Below, one piece after another: positions 36,720 through 50,367 of a DNA stretch of 64,000 nt (within the stretch, counting starts at the first letter, position 1; every line of letters starts with the position of its first letter). Position numbers and translations under genes: made by a program. The notes beneath the pieces were generated by a model. That model was given only the letters and a program-made list of their open reading frames with translations, was not told where the DNA came from and searched no databases. The stretch is from Candidatus Scalindua japonica (GTDB taxonomy: Bacteria > Planctomycetota > Brocadiia > Brocadiales > Scalinduaceae), in the NCBI RefSeq assembly GCF_002443295.1, contig NZ_BAOS01000029.1:90701-154700 (forward strand). Reading direction: 5' to 3'.

Positions 36720-37166
36720 CTTATGTAACTAGCCTTACAAGTAAAAAATAAATCATCGTTAATAATATAATCAGCGTAAAATGTATTCCTATATGTCTGA
36801 ATCCTTGAAAAACTAAACGCATTTGTTTTCCTCCTACAATATGTTGTAGAAATTTGACAATAATGTACAATATTTGGATTAAAAGTCAAGTTTTTTTTAA
36901 TTAAATTTTTTGTAGTAAAAACATTTTTCTTGTGTTTAGTTGTTCAATCGTCAAATTATTAAAAAAAATTCTACCTATATCATGATTTTTGGCTTTCTCA
37001 GGGGTATCGGCTTTTATTGTAGTAATATTTTTATAAGAGAATTTTGTTACTAAATTGAAAAAAACGTGTTATGATGCATTAAGATTAGGCGGGAAGGAGT
37101 ATATGGTCATTTGTAATCTATACTTAAAAGAAAAAGTAAAATTTTTTTTGAAATTTTTATTTTTTA

Positions 37167-37194
37167 TTGACAATATTCTTTTTTAGTCTATACT
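37167..37194 (+). promoter_or_regulatory. rRNA operon promoter (P1)
   Basis: TTGACA, 16 bases, TATACT, preceded by a long A/T-rich stretch (37126-37166) that could act as an UP element. It is 135 bases before the 16S start. Upstream, 36720-37166 is AT-rich and holds no gene that I can support. Confidence 0.75.
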
Positions 37195-37217
37195 CGTACT
37201 TTCTTGTTCATTGATAA

Positions 37218-37247
37218 TTGACAACATAAAAGCGTTGGGTGTATAGC
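37218..37247 (+). promoter_or_regulatory. Possible second rRNA promoter (P2)
   Basis: TTGACA, 18 bases, TATAGC. The leader behind it has the hairpin-forming words TCTGCC and GGCAGGAGAAAG (about 37265-37292), probably part of the 16S processing or antitermination region. Confidence 0.4.
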
Positions 37248-37328
37248 TTATAAGTTACTATCTTTTCTGCCGTTAGGTCGGCAGGAGAAAGTAGCGAGTA
37301 GTTAAAGAAGTAAAATGAGTACAATATT

Positions 37329-38903
<1,575 letters not shown>

Positions 38904-39035
38904 CTATGGAGTTTATCGAAGTCGGTACATCTGACGTCTTTTATGTTGTTTTTGTATTTTTATGATTGTTGGGAGGGTGCTGAGCCGACTGGCAAGCTAT
39001 AATTGCGAGTTCCTTTTAAGGTTTAAAGAGGTCTT

Positions 39036-39113
39036 GGGCCTATAGCTCAGTTGGTTTAGAGCGTTCCCCTGATAAGGGAAAGGTCAGTGGTTCGAATCCA
39101 CTTAGGCCCACCA
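39036..39113 (+). tRNA. tRNA-Ile (GAU)
   Basis: Acceptor GGGCCTA pairs with TAGGCCC; the anticodon loop reads CTGATAA (GAT); the T arm is GGTTCGAATCC. The 3' CCA is encoded. Position between 16S and 23S is usual. Confidence 0.97.
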
Positions 39114-39156
39114 TCCTCAGGTTAAATTATAGGAGATTGTTTTTGTGAATTTAACT

Positions 39157-39229
39157 GGGGGTGTAGCTCAACTGGGAGAGCGCGGCCCTTGCAAGGCCGA
39201 GGTTAGCGGTTCGATCCCGCTCATCTCCA
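39157..39229 (+). tRNA. tRNA-Ala (UGC)
   Basis: 73 bases. Acceptor GGGGGTG pairs with CATCTCC (two G-U pairs), anticodon loop TTGCAAG (TGC), T arm CGGTTCGATCCCG. CCA is not encoded, unlike in its neighbour. It follows tRNA-Ile in the rRNA spacer. Confidence 0.96.
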
Positions 39230-39311
39230 TAATTTTATTTAAATGTAAGATAAGTTGTAACTGTTCTTTGGCAATAGACGCAATTTTGTAATGTAAAAAA
39301 ATTGAATATTT

Positions 39312-42366
<3,055 letters not shown>

Positions 42367-42403
42367 TTATTTAATTATTGTTACATTACAAATTGCGAGG
42401 TTT

Positions 42404-42515
42404 TCTCCAGTGACTATAGTAGAAATAAAAAACCCGTTCCCATTCCGAACACGGTAGTTAAGATTTTTACGCCGATGGTACTATCCAACGATGGGAGAGT
42501 AGGTATTGCTGGGGG
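42404..42515 (+). rRNA. rrf: 5S ribosomal RNA
   Basis: About 112 bases. The core CCCGTTCCCATTCCGAACACGG and GCCGATGGTACT are clear, as is GGGAGAGTAGG. The ends pair as CTCCAG with CTGGGG. Outer helices are AT-rich, so the exact ends are approximate. Confidence 0.93.
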
Positions 42516-42522
42516 CTTAAAT

Positions 42523-42558
42523 AACCCATCCCATAAAATATGGGATGGGTTTTTTTTT
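42523..42558 (+). terminator. rRNA operon terminator
   Basis: A perfect 13-base stem, AACCCATCCCATA (42523-42535) with TATGGGATGGGTT (42539-42551), three-base loop, then a run of U to 42558. It sits directly after 5S. Confidence 0.92.
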
Positions 42559-42628
42559 AAATAAAAATAAATAGATTATGTTTAGAGTTGTCTATTATTA
42601 CTTATAAAGTATTATTAAGTTTTGTAAT

Positions 42629-43060
42629 ATGAATGAAGTAGAGAAAGTATTTAGAGATTATGTACAAGGACAAGGTTTAAAGTTTACTCCTGAGAGACAA
42701 GCAATATTAAACCACGTCTTTGAATGCCACGGGCATTTTGAAGCTGAAGAGTTGTTGATAGATATGAGAAAAAACAACAAAAGGGTTTCAAAAGCAACTA
42801 TTTATAGAACCCTTGCGCTATTAGTTAGCAGTGGTTTGCTTAGAGAAGTAATTTTTGGTGAAAAACATGCACATTACGAGCATGTTTATGGCCATGAGCA
42901 TCATGAACATCTTGTATGTATAGGATGTGGTAAAATAATTGAATTTACTGATGAAAGAATAGAAGAATTTCAAGAACAAATATGTATTGAGAATAATTTT
43001 AAAGCCGAATCTCATAAATTTCAAATTATGGGATATTGTGAAGATTGTGAGAAGAAATAA
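42629..43060 (+). CDS. Fur-family metal-dependent repressor
   Basis: A 143-residue Fur-type regulator. The winged helix has FTPERQAILNHVFECHGHFEAEEL and SKATIYRTLALLVSSGLL (keys only). The metal site is rich in histidine: HAHYEHVYGHEHHEHLVCIGCG, and the structural zinc is CIGC with CEDC near the end. Which metal it senses (Fe, Zn or peroxide) cannot be told. It lies just after the rRNA operon with its own start; rpmB follows 27 bases later. Confidence 0.92.
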   Translation: MNEVEKVFRDYVQGQGLKFTPERQAILNHVFECHGHFEAEELLIDMRKNNKRVSKATIYRTLALLVSSGLLREVIFGEKHAHYEHVYGHEHHEHLVCIGCGKIIEFTDERIEEFQEQICIENNFKAESHKFQIMGYCEDCEKK

Positions 43061-43087
43061 TTAATTTTTGATGAGAGGGTAACAGTT

Positions 43088-43318
43088 ATGGCACGTATCT
43101 GTGAAATATGTGGAAAAGGAACGTCTGTCGGGTTCAAACTGGAGCGAAGAGGTTTGCCCAAAAAAAAAGGTGGTGTTGGGCTTAAGATAACGGGTAAAAC
43201 AAAGAGAAAATTTAAGGCTAATATACAAACTATGAGGGCAAATATTAATGGTAGTATCAAGAAGATAAAAATATGCACTAGATGCATGAATGCCGGTAAG
43301 GTTGTTAAGGTTGTATAA
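43088..43318 (+). CDS. rpmB: 50S ribosomal protein L28
   Basis: A 76-residue L28. MARICEICGKGTSVG opens the family, and the two cysteine pairs CEIC and CTRC form a zinc ribbon. The basic centre KKKGGVGLKITGKTKRKFKAN is rRNA-binding (keys only). GAGGG lies about ten bases before the ATG. Confidence 0.95.
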   Translation: MARICEICGKGTSVGFKLERRGLPKKKGGVGLKITGKTKRKFKANIQTMRANINGSIKKIKICTRCMNAGKVVKVV

Positions 43319-43360
43319 ACGATTGTAAATGGTAAATTTCATTTTCTTTGTTACATTACA

Positions 43361-43648
43361 ATGGACATAGATATAAAACAGATTGAAAAAATTGCTGATC
43401 TTTCCCGAATCAGGCTTAGAGATGAAGAGAAAGGTGTTTTCCGGGAGCAGTTAATAGATATCTTAGACTATATTGAAAAATTGAACGAATTAGATACAGA
43501 TGGTATACAGCCAATGGCATATGCAACATCCATAACAAATGTTTTTCGAGAGGACAAGCAAACACCTTCTTTCGCACACCAAGAGATAATAAAACTTTCC
43601 CCTTCAAGTACCAATGGCTTTTTTAAGGTGCCAAAGGTCATAGAATAA
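43361..43648 (+). CDS. gatC: Asp-tRNA(Asn)/Glu-tRNA(Gln) amidotransferase subunit C
   Basis: A 95-residue GatC. It has the family opening IKQIEKIADLSRIRL, the middle FREQLIDILDYIEKLNELDTDG and the end NGFFKVPKVIE. It wraps around GatA and stabilises the GatAB complex. gatA and gatB follow in the same direction, with a 148-base gap before gatA. Confidence 0.94.
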   Translation: MDIDIKQIEKIADLSRIRLRDEEKGVFREQLIDILDYIEKLNELDTDGIQPMAYATSITNVFREDKQTPSFAHQEIIKLSPSSTNGFFKVPKVIE

Positions 43649-43796
43649 AGATTTAGTCATTCAAGCGTATAATTCTGATATTAAGCTTATTAGTTGATAA
43701 TTCTTTTTATATCCATCGTTCTTGAATTAAACTGTAATTTATCAATATGAATAAATATAATAATATTTATTTATTAGAAACCATAAGGATTTTTTT

Positions 43797-45275
43797 TTGG
43801 AGTTATTTTTGATATTACATAATTTAAGCGCAAACAACATAAAAGAAAAAATAATTAATCGAGAAATTACCTCGCAAGAGGTAGTTGAAGAACTCTTTGA
43901 ATGGATTTGTCTTAAAGATCCTTCGGTTAAAGCTTATCTCTACTTAGATAAGGAGGGTGCTTTATTAAAGGCAAAAGAGATTGATAAGAAACTTAATAAC
44001 GGTGACAAAATTGGGCTGCTTGCGGGTATTCCTGTTGCAATAAAAGATAATATATGTACATCAGGGATTAAGACAACCTGCGCGTCCAGGATGTTAGAAA
44101 ACTTTGTTCCGCCTTATGACGCCTTTGTAATTAAAAAAATAAAGGAAGAGGATGCGGTAATTATCGGCAAGACTAATCTGGATGAATTTGCAATGGGCTC
44201 TTCAAATGAAAATTCTGCTTTTCATGTTACACGAAACCCATGGAATACTGATTATATACCTGGTGGTTCTGGTGGTGGATCTGCTGCAGCAGTAACGTCA
44301 GATATGGCATTTATGGCTTTGGGATCAGACACTGGTGGTTCAATCAGGCAGCCATCCGCATTTTGTGGGAACGTTGGTTTTAAACCAACATATGGCAGGG
44401 TTTCTCGATACGGGTTGGTTGCATTTGCATCTTCATTAGATCAGATCGGCACTATTTCGAAAGACGTATATGATGCTGCATTGCTTTTACAGGTTGTTTC
44501 TGGTCATGATGGATGCGACTCGACATCTTCGAAAATGGATGTACCTGAGTATCTGGCTGATATCAATTGCATAAATAGTAAGTTGAAGATAGGGGTGCCA
44601 AGGGAGTTTTTTGGTGCAGGACTTAATCCGGAGGTTGGAAACGCGGTAACTAATGCGTTAGATATTTATAAAAAAAAAGGAGCAGAAATAGTTGATTTGT
44701 CTCTTCCTCATTGTGGATATGCTGTTGCCGCATACTATATTATAGCAACTGCGGAAGCCAGCTCAAACTTGGCAAGGTATGATGGCGTTCGGTACGGGTA
44801 TAGAAGCCAGTTAAGTGAAGACAATATTATTGATATGTACAGCAGGGTGCGCGCAGAAGGTTTTGGCAGTGAGGTAAAAAGGAGGATTTTATTAGGTAAT
44901 TACGTATTAAGTGCCGGTTTTTATGATGCGTACTATTTGAAGGCTTCAAAAGTAAGAACCCTGATAAAGAGCGATTTCGAAGATGCTTTTGATAAAGTAG
45001 ATTGTATCATTTCTCCTACTTGCCCATCACCGGCTTTTAAGATAGGAGAGAAGATTACTGATCCGCTTGAGATGTATTTGTCAGATATTTATACAATTCC
45101 TGCCAACCTGGTAGGAATACCAGGTGTTTCTATTCCTTGTGGATTCACAACAACAGGTTTGCCCATTGGTATGCAGATTATGGGGAAATATTTTGAAGAG
45201 AAAAAAATATTACAGATTGCAAAATTATTCGAGAATGAAACAGGTTTTCATTTGAAGAAACCTGAAATAAAGTGA
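43797..45275 (+). CDS. gatA: Asp-tRNA(Asn)/Glu-tRNA(Gln) amidotransferase subunit A
   Basis: A 492-residue amidase-signature enzyme that releases ammonia from glutamine. The Ser-cisSer-Lys triad is in the usual places: lysine in VAIKDNI, the serines in GGSGGGSAAAV and SDTGGSIRQPS. DEFAMGSSNENSAF is the family block. Both candidate starts are TTG: 43797 (AAGGA at seven bases) and 43809 (GGAG at six bases). The protein length hardly differs. It pairs with gatB, which starts 12 bases later. Confidence 0.95.
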   Translation: MELFLILHNLSANNIKEKIINREITSQEVVEELFEWICLKDPSVKAYLYLDKEGALLKAKEIDKKLNNGDKIGLLAGIPVAIKDNICTSGIKTTCASRMLENFVPPYDAFVIKKIKEEDAVIIGKTNLDEFAMGSSNENSAFHVTRNPWNTDYIPGGSGGGSAAAVTSDMAFMALGSDTGGSIRQPSAFCGNVGFKPTYGRVSRYGLVAFASSLDQIGTISKDVYDAALLLQVVSGHDGCDSTSSKMDVPEYLADINCINSKLKIGVPREFFGAGLNPEVGNAVTNALDIYKKKGAEIVDLSLPHCGYAVAAYYIIATAEASSNLARYDGVRYGYRSQLSEDNIIDMYSRVRAEGFGSEVKRRILLGNYVLSAGFYDAYYLKASKVRTLIKSDFEDAFDKVDCIISPTCPSPAFKIGEKITDPLEMYLSDIYTIPANLVGIPGVSIPCGFTTTGLPIGMQIMGKYFEEKKILQIAKLFENETGFHLKKPEIK

Positions 45276-45287
45276 CAGGCTTAGTTT

Positions 45288-46730
45288 ATGAAATACGAAG
45301 TGGTAATAGGATTGGAAACACATGCAGAATTGGACACTGAGTCTAAGCTTTTTTGTGGCTGTAGTACTAAGTTTGGCTCAGAACCAAATACCCAGACGTG
45401 CCCAGTCTGTTTGGGATTGCCAGGTGTTTTGCCGGTAATGAACAAAAAAGCTTTTGAATATTCGTTAAAGGTGGCTGTAGCGTTGTCTTGTGAGATAAAT
45501 AAATTTACCAATTTTGACAGAAAAAGTTATTATTATCCTGACTTGCCTAAAAACTATCAAACTTCACAAAACTACTTTAATATTGGTAATAATGGTTATG
45601 TAGATATAGTCGTAGCAGGAAAAGAAAAAAAAATAAATATACACAACGTGCATTTAGAAGAGGAGGCGGGAAAACTTGTTCATCCGGAAACATCCGGCGC
45701 AAATTATAGTTTGGTCGACTTCAACAGGGCAGGTGTGCCATTATTAGAAATAGTAACTCAACCAGACATGAGAAGTGTAGAAGAGGTAGAAAGTTATATG
45801 CAGACACTCAGGAATACATTGCTTTATATAGGTGTTTCGGATTGTAAGATGGAGGAAGGTTCTTTAAGATTTGAAGCGAGTATATCATTAAGGGAGCATG
45901 GTTCAGGTGTTTTTGGTAATAGGGTAGAAATTAAAAACCTTAATTCTATGAAGGCTGTATCAAAGGTGATTACATACGAAATATCCAGACAAGGTGAATT
46001 GTTGGATAAAGGTGAAGATGTGTTAATGGAGACAAGGTTGTGGGATGATGTTGATTTAGTAAGCAGGCGGATGCGTTCAAAGGAAGAATCTCATGACTAT
46101 AGATATTTCCCAGAGCCTGATTTGGTTCCTTTCCAAGTTGAACAGAAATGGATTGATGAGACGAAGGCAGCAATACCGGAACTTCCTGTCAATAGACGCC
46201 TGAGGTTTGTGAATGAGCTATCAGTTTCTGACTATGATGCGGGTATTCTTACAGAAGATAAGCTTCTTGCTGATTATTTTGAGGAGTGTGTAAAAATATC
46301 TCAAGATTTCGAAAAAGAGTTAAGTAATTGGATTATCAATGACATACTTCGCGTGTTAAATGAACAAAAAATAAATATACAGGATTTTGTTATATCTCCG
46401 GAAATGCTGGTTGAGTTAGTTAAAATCAAGCCAACAATTGGAAATTCTATTGCTAAAGATGTCTTTGCCGAAATGATAAATACAGGGAAGAGTGCTTCGG
46501 CCATAGTTAAGGAAAAAGATTTAGTGCGTATGGATGATACCAGTGAACTTGACGAGATTGTTATTAAAGTTATAGAAGAGAATCGACAAGCCGCAGAAGA
46601 TTATGGACAGGGCAAGAAAAATGCTTTAGCTTTTTTAATCGGGCAAACAATGAAAATTACCAAAGGCAAAGCAAATCCAAAAATATTAACGAAGTTATTT
46701 AAGCAGAGATTATCTGCCAGCCCAGAGTAA
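45288..46730 (+). CDS. gatB: Asp-tRNA(Asn)/Glu-tRNA(Gln) amidotransferase subunit B
   Basis: A 480-residue GatB. VIGLETHAELDTESKLFC, CPVCLGLPGVLPVMN, YYYPDLPKNYQTSQ, and LEEEAGKLVHP are all family blocks. The C-terminal GatB/YqeY domain is at about 330-478. It transamidates Glu-tRNA(Gln) and Asp-tRNA(Asn) with ammonia from GatA. It ends ten bases before the convergent histone-fold gene. Confidence 0.95.
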   Translation: MKYEVVIGLETHAELDTESKLFCGCSTKFGSEPNTQTCPVCLGLPGVLPVMNKKAFEYSLKVAVALSCEINKFTNFDRKSYYYPDLPKNYQTSQNYFNIGNNGYVDIVVAGKEKKINIHNVHLEEEAGKLVHPETSGANYSLVDFNRAGVPLLEIVTQPDMRSVEEVESYMQTLRNTLLYIGVSDCKMEEGSLRFEASISLREHGSGVFGNRVEIKNLNSMKAVSKVITYEISRQGELLDKGEDVLMETRLWDDVDLVSRRMRSKEESHDYRYFPEPDLVPFQVEQKWIDETKAAIPELPVNRRLRFVNELSVSDYDAGILTEDKLLADYFEECVKISQDFEKELSNWIINDILRVLNEQKINIQDFVISPEMLVELVKIKPTIGNSIAKDVFAEMINTGKSASAIVKEKDLVRMDDTSELDEIVIKVIEENRQAAEDYGQGKKNALAFLIGQTMKITKGKANPKILTKLFKQRLSASPE

Positions 46731-46740
46731 ACCTGCTATC

Positions 46741-46941
46741 CTATACATCTTTTGCTTGAATAGTTTTTCTGTTATTTCCTTGTGCTCTATTAACCGCTTT
46801 ATCAATTAAATCGTAGACTGAATTACTCAACTCGCTAATGAATTCTCCAGACGTATTACAATCGTTACTTTTTACATATTCTCTGACTTTACTAGCAACA
46901 ACAAGAACATCTCTTTCCTTTTTTTTTGCTTTCTTTGCCAT
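46741..46941 (-). CDS. Bacterial histone-fold protein
   Basis: A 66-residue basic-start protein. I choose ATG 46941 because AAGGAG lies six bases before it; the longer frame to 47040 lacks one. After MAKKAKKKER comes a single histone fold of three helices: VLVVASKVREYVKS, SGEFISELSNSVYDLIDKAVNRAQGN (keys), and the hallmark NNRKTIQAKDV at the end, matching the archaeal and Bdellovibrio HBb ending (N-x-RKT-x-x-x-D). It probably dimerises and binds DNA. It is transcribed divergently from proB and convergently with gatB. Confidence 0.8.
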   Translation of the reverse strand: MAKKAKKKERDVLVVASKVREYVKSNDCNTSGEFISELSNSVYDLIDKAVNRAQGNNRKTIQAKDV

Positions 46942-47054
46942 CTCTTTCTCCTTAATATTGGTTGGTTTAAAATACTTCGGGATGATACCAAAAAAGCTAG
47001 AGAAGTCAAGTGCTTTTCTTGCATAGAATTTGGAAATCAAGTTAATATACAGTT

Positions 47055-48185
47055 ATGAGTATTCGAGAAAAAATATTATCTAATGTCAGTAAAATTGTGA
47101 TAAAAATTGGGACTCGTGTGCTTACAGATGAGGGTGGATTCCTGGATAAGAATCAAATTATGGAATTATCGAATCAGGTTATTAAACTTCGTTCTAGAGG
47201 TTTTAGTGTGGTTGTTGTCAGCTCGGGTTCAATTGGGGCTGGTATCAGCGCTTTAGGCCGTCAGAAAAGACCAAATATTCTTCCTGAACTTCAGGCTGCT
47301 GCCGCAATAGGGCAGGGAAAACTAATGGAGGTTTATAACGAATGTTTTAAAAAACATGGGTTTCATGCTGCACAACTGCTTCTTACAAGGCAGGATTTTG
47401 AAGATCGTCAGAGATATTTAAACGCATGTAATACACTGCACTCATTATTAAATTTTAAAGCTATTCCAATAATTAATGAAAATGATACTATATCAGTGGA
47501 AGAAATAACATTTGGTGATAATGATATTCTCTCCGCACTGGTTACGAATTTATTACGAGCTGATTTGCTTATACTTCTGTCTTCTATAGATGGGTTATAC
47601 ACTGCCCCTCCTGTTTCCGGTAAAAGTAGTCATATTTTGTCTGTTGTGGATTCAATATCAGACGATATTAAGAAGCTGGCATTCAAGCAAAAGACGAAAG
47701 AAGGGGTTGGTGGTATGGAGAGTAAGCTTGAGGCTGCTAATATTGCTACAGGTTCAGGGGAGGCAGTCGTAATAGCGAATGGGAGGCAATCAGATATTTT
47801 GTCAAAAATAATGAACTATGATAACGTGGGTACATTATTTGTTCCGTTTAAGAAAAAGATTACAAGTCGCAAACGATGGATCGGGTTTACCGTAAGGCCA
47901 AAAGGAAAAATTTATATAGATGAAGGTGCATTAAGGGCTTTAAAAAAGAGAGGTAAAAGCCTCCTGCCGTCAGGGGTCGTAAGGATTGATGGAAAATTTA
48001 TTAAGGGCGATGTTGTATCAATAGTGGATATTAGTGAAAATAAAGAAATTGCCAGAGGTTTAATGAATTATTCAGATGATGAGGTTCGTAAGGTTAAAGG
48101 GCTTCGCACTTCTTTGATAAGGAAAACGTTGGGCAATAAACCATATGATGAAATAATACACCGCGACAACATCGTTATGTTATAA
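47055..48185 (+). CDS. proB: Glutamate 5-kinase with PUA domain
   Basis: A 376-residue ProB. The kinase part has VVVSSGSIGAGISALG, QAAAAIGQGKLMEVY, INENDTISVEEITFGDND and GVGGMESKLEAANIATGSG (keys). A PUA domain follows (about 280-365). It phosphorylates glutamate for proline synthesis, which is also an osmolyte route in marine bacteria. The proA gene is not next to it. Confidence 0.95.
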   Translation: MSIREKILSNVSKIVIKIGTRVLTDEGGFLDKNQIMELSNQVIKLRSRGFSVVVVSSGSIGAGISALGRQKRPNILPELQAAAAIGQGKLMEVYNECFKKHGFHAAQLLLTRQDFEDRQRYLNACNTLHSLLNFKAIPIINENDTISVEEITFGDNDILSALVTNLLRADLLILLSSIDGLYTAPPVSGKSSHILSVVDSISDDIKKLAFKQKTKEGVGGMESKLEAANIATGSGEAVVIANGRQSDILSKIMNYDNVGTLFVPFKKKITSRKRWIGFTVRPKGKIYIDEGALRALKKRGKSLLPSGVVRIDGKFIKGDVVSIVDISENKEIARGLMNYSDDEVRKVKGLRTSLIRKTLGNKPYDEIIHRDNIVML

Positions 48186-48210
48186 AAAATAAGCCTGACA
48201 TTTCCGGTGG

Positions 48211-48774
48211 TTAGTAGTCTAAAAAGTTCTTAATCAGCTTAGGTCCTTGTACCGTCAGGAAGGATTCCGGGTGGAACTGCACCCCTTCTAAAGGGATCTC
48301 TTTGTGTCTTATGCCCATAATTTCATCTTCATCGGCAAATGCAGTTATTTCAAAGGAGTTCGGTAGCGTTTCTTTGTTTACTATTAGGGAATGATAACGG
48401 GTGGCTTCAAAGGGGTTGGATAGGCCATTGAAGATTGCCTTATTATCATGGTGTATCATGGATGTTTTGCCATGCATTATCCTTCTTGCCCGTATTATTT
48501 TTGCTCCGAATGTATATGCAATACATTGGTGCCCCAGACAAACACCTAGTATTGGGACTTTTCCTGCAAAATTCTTAATAACAGAGTTTGATATGCCGCC
48601 TTCTTTTGGGGTACATGGCCCAGGTGAAATAATTATATGGCTTGGGTTCTTTTTTTCAATCTCTGCAATGGTAATCTTGTCATTCCGGGCGACTTCTATG
48701 GCTATACCAAAGGCGCCTATCTGCTGTACGAGATTGTAAGTAAAAGAATCATAGTTGTCTATTAATAATACCAA
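48211..48774 (-). CDS. Anthranilate / aminodeoxychorismate synthase glutamine amidotransferase
   Basis: A 187-residue class I amidotransferase. LLIDNYDSFTYNLVQQIG opens TrpG/PabA. The catalytic cysteine is in GVCLGHQCIAY; H and E are in GVQFHPES. It feeds ammonia to the chorismate-using partner for tryptophan or folate synthesis. The partner gene is not in the window, so trpG and pabA cannot be told apart. Confidence 0.93.
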   Translation of the reverse strand: MVLLIDNYDSFTYNLVQQIGAFGIAIEVARNDKITIAEIEKKNPSHIIISPGPCTPKEGGISNSVIKNFAGKVPILGVCLGHQCIAYTFGAKIIRARRIMHGKTSMIHHDNKAIFNGLSNPFEATRYHSLIVNKETLPNSFEITAFADEDEIMGIRHKEIPLEGVQFHPESFLTVQGPKLIKNFLDY

Positions 48775-48961
48775 TTTGAGATTTTATTGATTTTGGTGTT
48801 GATAATACAGAAACTAAGTAATTTTCTGTAAATCTTCAGGAGATTTTTATATTGTTATAAGGCAAAACTAAGTCTAGCAGATTATTTTTCTTTGTCAAAT
48901 ACTTATCTTAATAAATGGCCTTGTAGAAACTACTTAGAGAAACTAAAAAACAAAAATGGGC

Positions 48962-48989
48962 TTGACAAAAAAGCATTTTTTGTTATCAT
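48962..48989 (+). promoter_or_regulatory. Promoter of the nusA leader unit
   Basis: TTGACA, 16 bases, TATCAT. It is one of the best promoter matches in the window and would start transcription near 48996, 250 bases before nusA. Confidence 0.7.
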
Positions 48990-48995
48990 CTGTTA

Positions 48996-49224
48996 TTGTT
49001 GTAATAAAGTTGGAAGCGGTTTGTTCTTAATATCTTAGAAAAGTTTAAAAAGGGTGATAAGGCTTAGGCTATAATTAGCGTATTCGGTTGTCTAGGCTTA
49101 TGTCAACGGGATTGATGGGAATTCAATGATAATACTTGCAATGAAGTGACCGCAGAGGGATTTCAATAATCGGAGTTGTTTAGACTGTTACAGAAAAAGT
49201 GGGAGTTTGCCCACTTTTTTTTTT
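48996..49224 (+). ncRNA. Candidate structured leader or small RNA upstream of nusA
   Basis: About 229 bases from the predicted start to a terminator. No good open frame is present. Distant pairs can be drawn: TTATTG near 48994 with CAATAA near 49165, and GCGGT near 49016 with ACCGC near 49150, leaving a large inner loop. It could be a 6S-like RNA, an attenuator of the nusA operon or just a leader. Family unknown. Confidence 0.4.
49194..49224 (+). terminator. Terminator 22 bases before nusA
   Basis: AAAAAGTGGG (49194-49203) pairs with CCCACTTTTT (49210-49219); six-base loop; the U run goes on to 49224. It either ends a separate small RNA or acts as an attenuator for nusA-infB. Confidence 0.85.
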
Positions 49225-49246
49225 GAAACCATTATTAGGGATATAA

Positions 49247-50332
49247 ATGGACAAAGAGAGCTTGTTAAGATTGGTGGAATTATTACACAAAGACAAAGAC
49301 ATTGACAAAGACATTGTCTTTCAGGGTATTGAATCCGCTTTAGAATCTGCTACCAGAAAACATCTAAAAACCAACGAGACGGTTTCAATTAAGATCGATA
49401 GGGATACAGGAGAGATTGTGGCCAGGCAGGGAGAGCATGAAATTGATCTCTCAGATTTGGGAAGAATTACTGCCCAAACTGCCAAACAGGTGATAATTCA
49501 GAAGATCAAAGAAGCTGAAAGAGATGTTATTTACAATGAATTTGTTGAGAGAAAGGGCACAATAGTTAGTGGCATCGTACAACGGTTTGAAGGACCGACA
49601 ATAATTATCAATCTTGGTAAGACAGAAGGATATCTTCCAAAGTCAGAACAAATTAGTAATGAATTTCATCGTTCGGCTGAGAGAGTAAGGTGTATAGTTG
49701 CTGATGTAAAAAAGGCTGGACATAGAGTGAAAATTCTGCTTTCGAGGACACATTCTAATTTTGTGAGACAGCTTTTTGAATTGGAAGTACCGGAAATACC
49801 GGAGAAGATTGTTGAAATAAAAGGTTTGGTGAGAGAGGCCGGTTATAGAACTAAGATTGCCGTATTTTCGGAAGATCCGAATGTCGATTGCGTAGGAGCT
49901 TGTGTCGGTGTAAGAGGGACAAGAATAAAAAATATTGTTGATGAATTAAATGGAGAAAAAATAGATATTATTCGCTGGGATGATGAACAAGAAGTTTTTA
50001 TCCCTAATACTCTAAAACCTGCTGAAGTTACAGGTATTTTGCTGTCTCCGGAGAACCAGGTTGCAACTGTTGTGGTCCCGAATGACCAGCTTTCATTAGC
50101 TATTGGTAAAAGGGGACAGAATGTAAGGCTTGCATCTAAATTGGCAGGTTGGGACATAGATATAATTACTGAAGTAGAGCTGGAGCGTGAGCGTGAGCGT
50201 GAGGAGTCGAATGGCTCAACGGGGGAAGGTGTAGATGAGACAGCTTCAAGTGAAGATGAAACTGGAAAAGAAGTTGAGGAAGCTGGCCTAAACGAAGATG
50301 CTGACAGTGAAGAGGTAAAAAAACAAATATAA
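49247..50332 (+). CDS. nusA: Transcription termination/antitermination factor NusA
   Basis: A 361-residue NusA: N-terminal RNAP-binding domain (1-about 105), S1 domain (KGTIVSGIVQRF), two KH domains (SRTHSNFVRQLFELEVPEI, GVRGTRIKNIVDELNGEKIDII, IGKRGQNVRLASKLAGW, keys only). The C-terminus is replaced by a short acidic tail with an ERERERE repeat. The upstream rimP gene that normally precedes nusA is missing here; a terminator-ended leader lies there instead. It leads the infB operon. Confidence 0.96.
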   Translation: MDKESLLRLVELLHKDKDIDKDIVFQGIESALESATRKHLKTNETVSIKIDRDTGEIVARQGEHEIDLSDLGRITAQTAKQVIIQKIKEAERDVIYNEFVERKGTIVSGIVQRFEGPTIIINLGKTEGYLPKSEQISNEFHRSAERVRCIVADVKKAGHRVKILLSRTHSNFVRQLFELEVPEIPEKIVEIKGLVREAGYRTKIAVFSEDPNVDCVGACVGVRGTRIKNIVDELNGEKIDIIRWDDEQEVFIPNTLKPAEVTGILLSPENQVATVVVPNDQLSLAIGKRGQNVRLASKLAGWDIDIITEVELEREREREESNGSTGEGVDETASSEDETGKEVEEAGLNEDADSEEVKKQI

Positions 50333-50367
50333 ATTAGTAGTACTATTTTAGGAGCGTTGTTTTATTT

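Noticed and set aside
46942..47040. N-terminal extension of the histone-fold gene
   Set aside because: No ribosome site at 47040; AAGGAG directly before 46941 and the family start support the shorter form.
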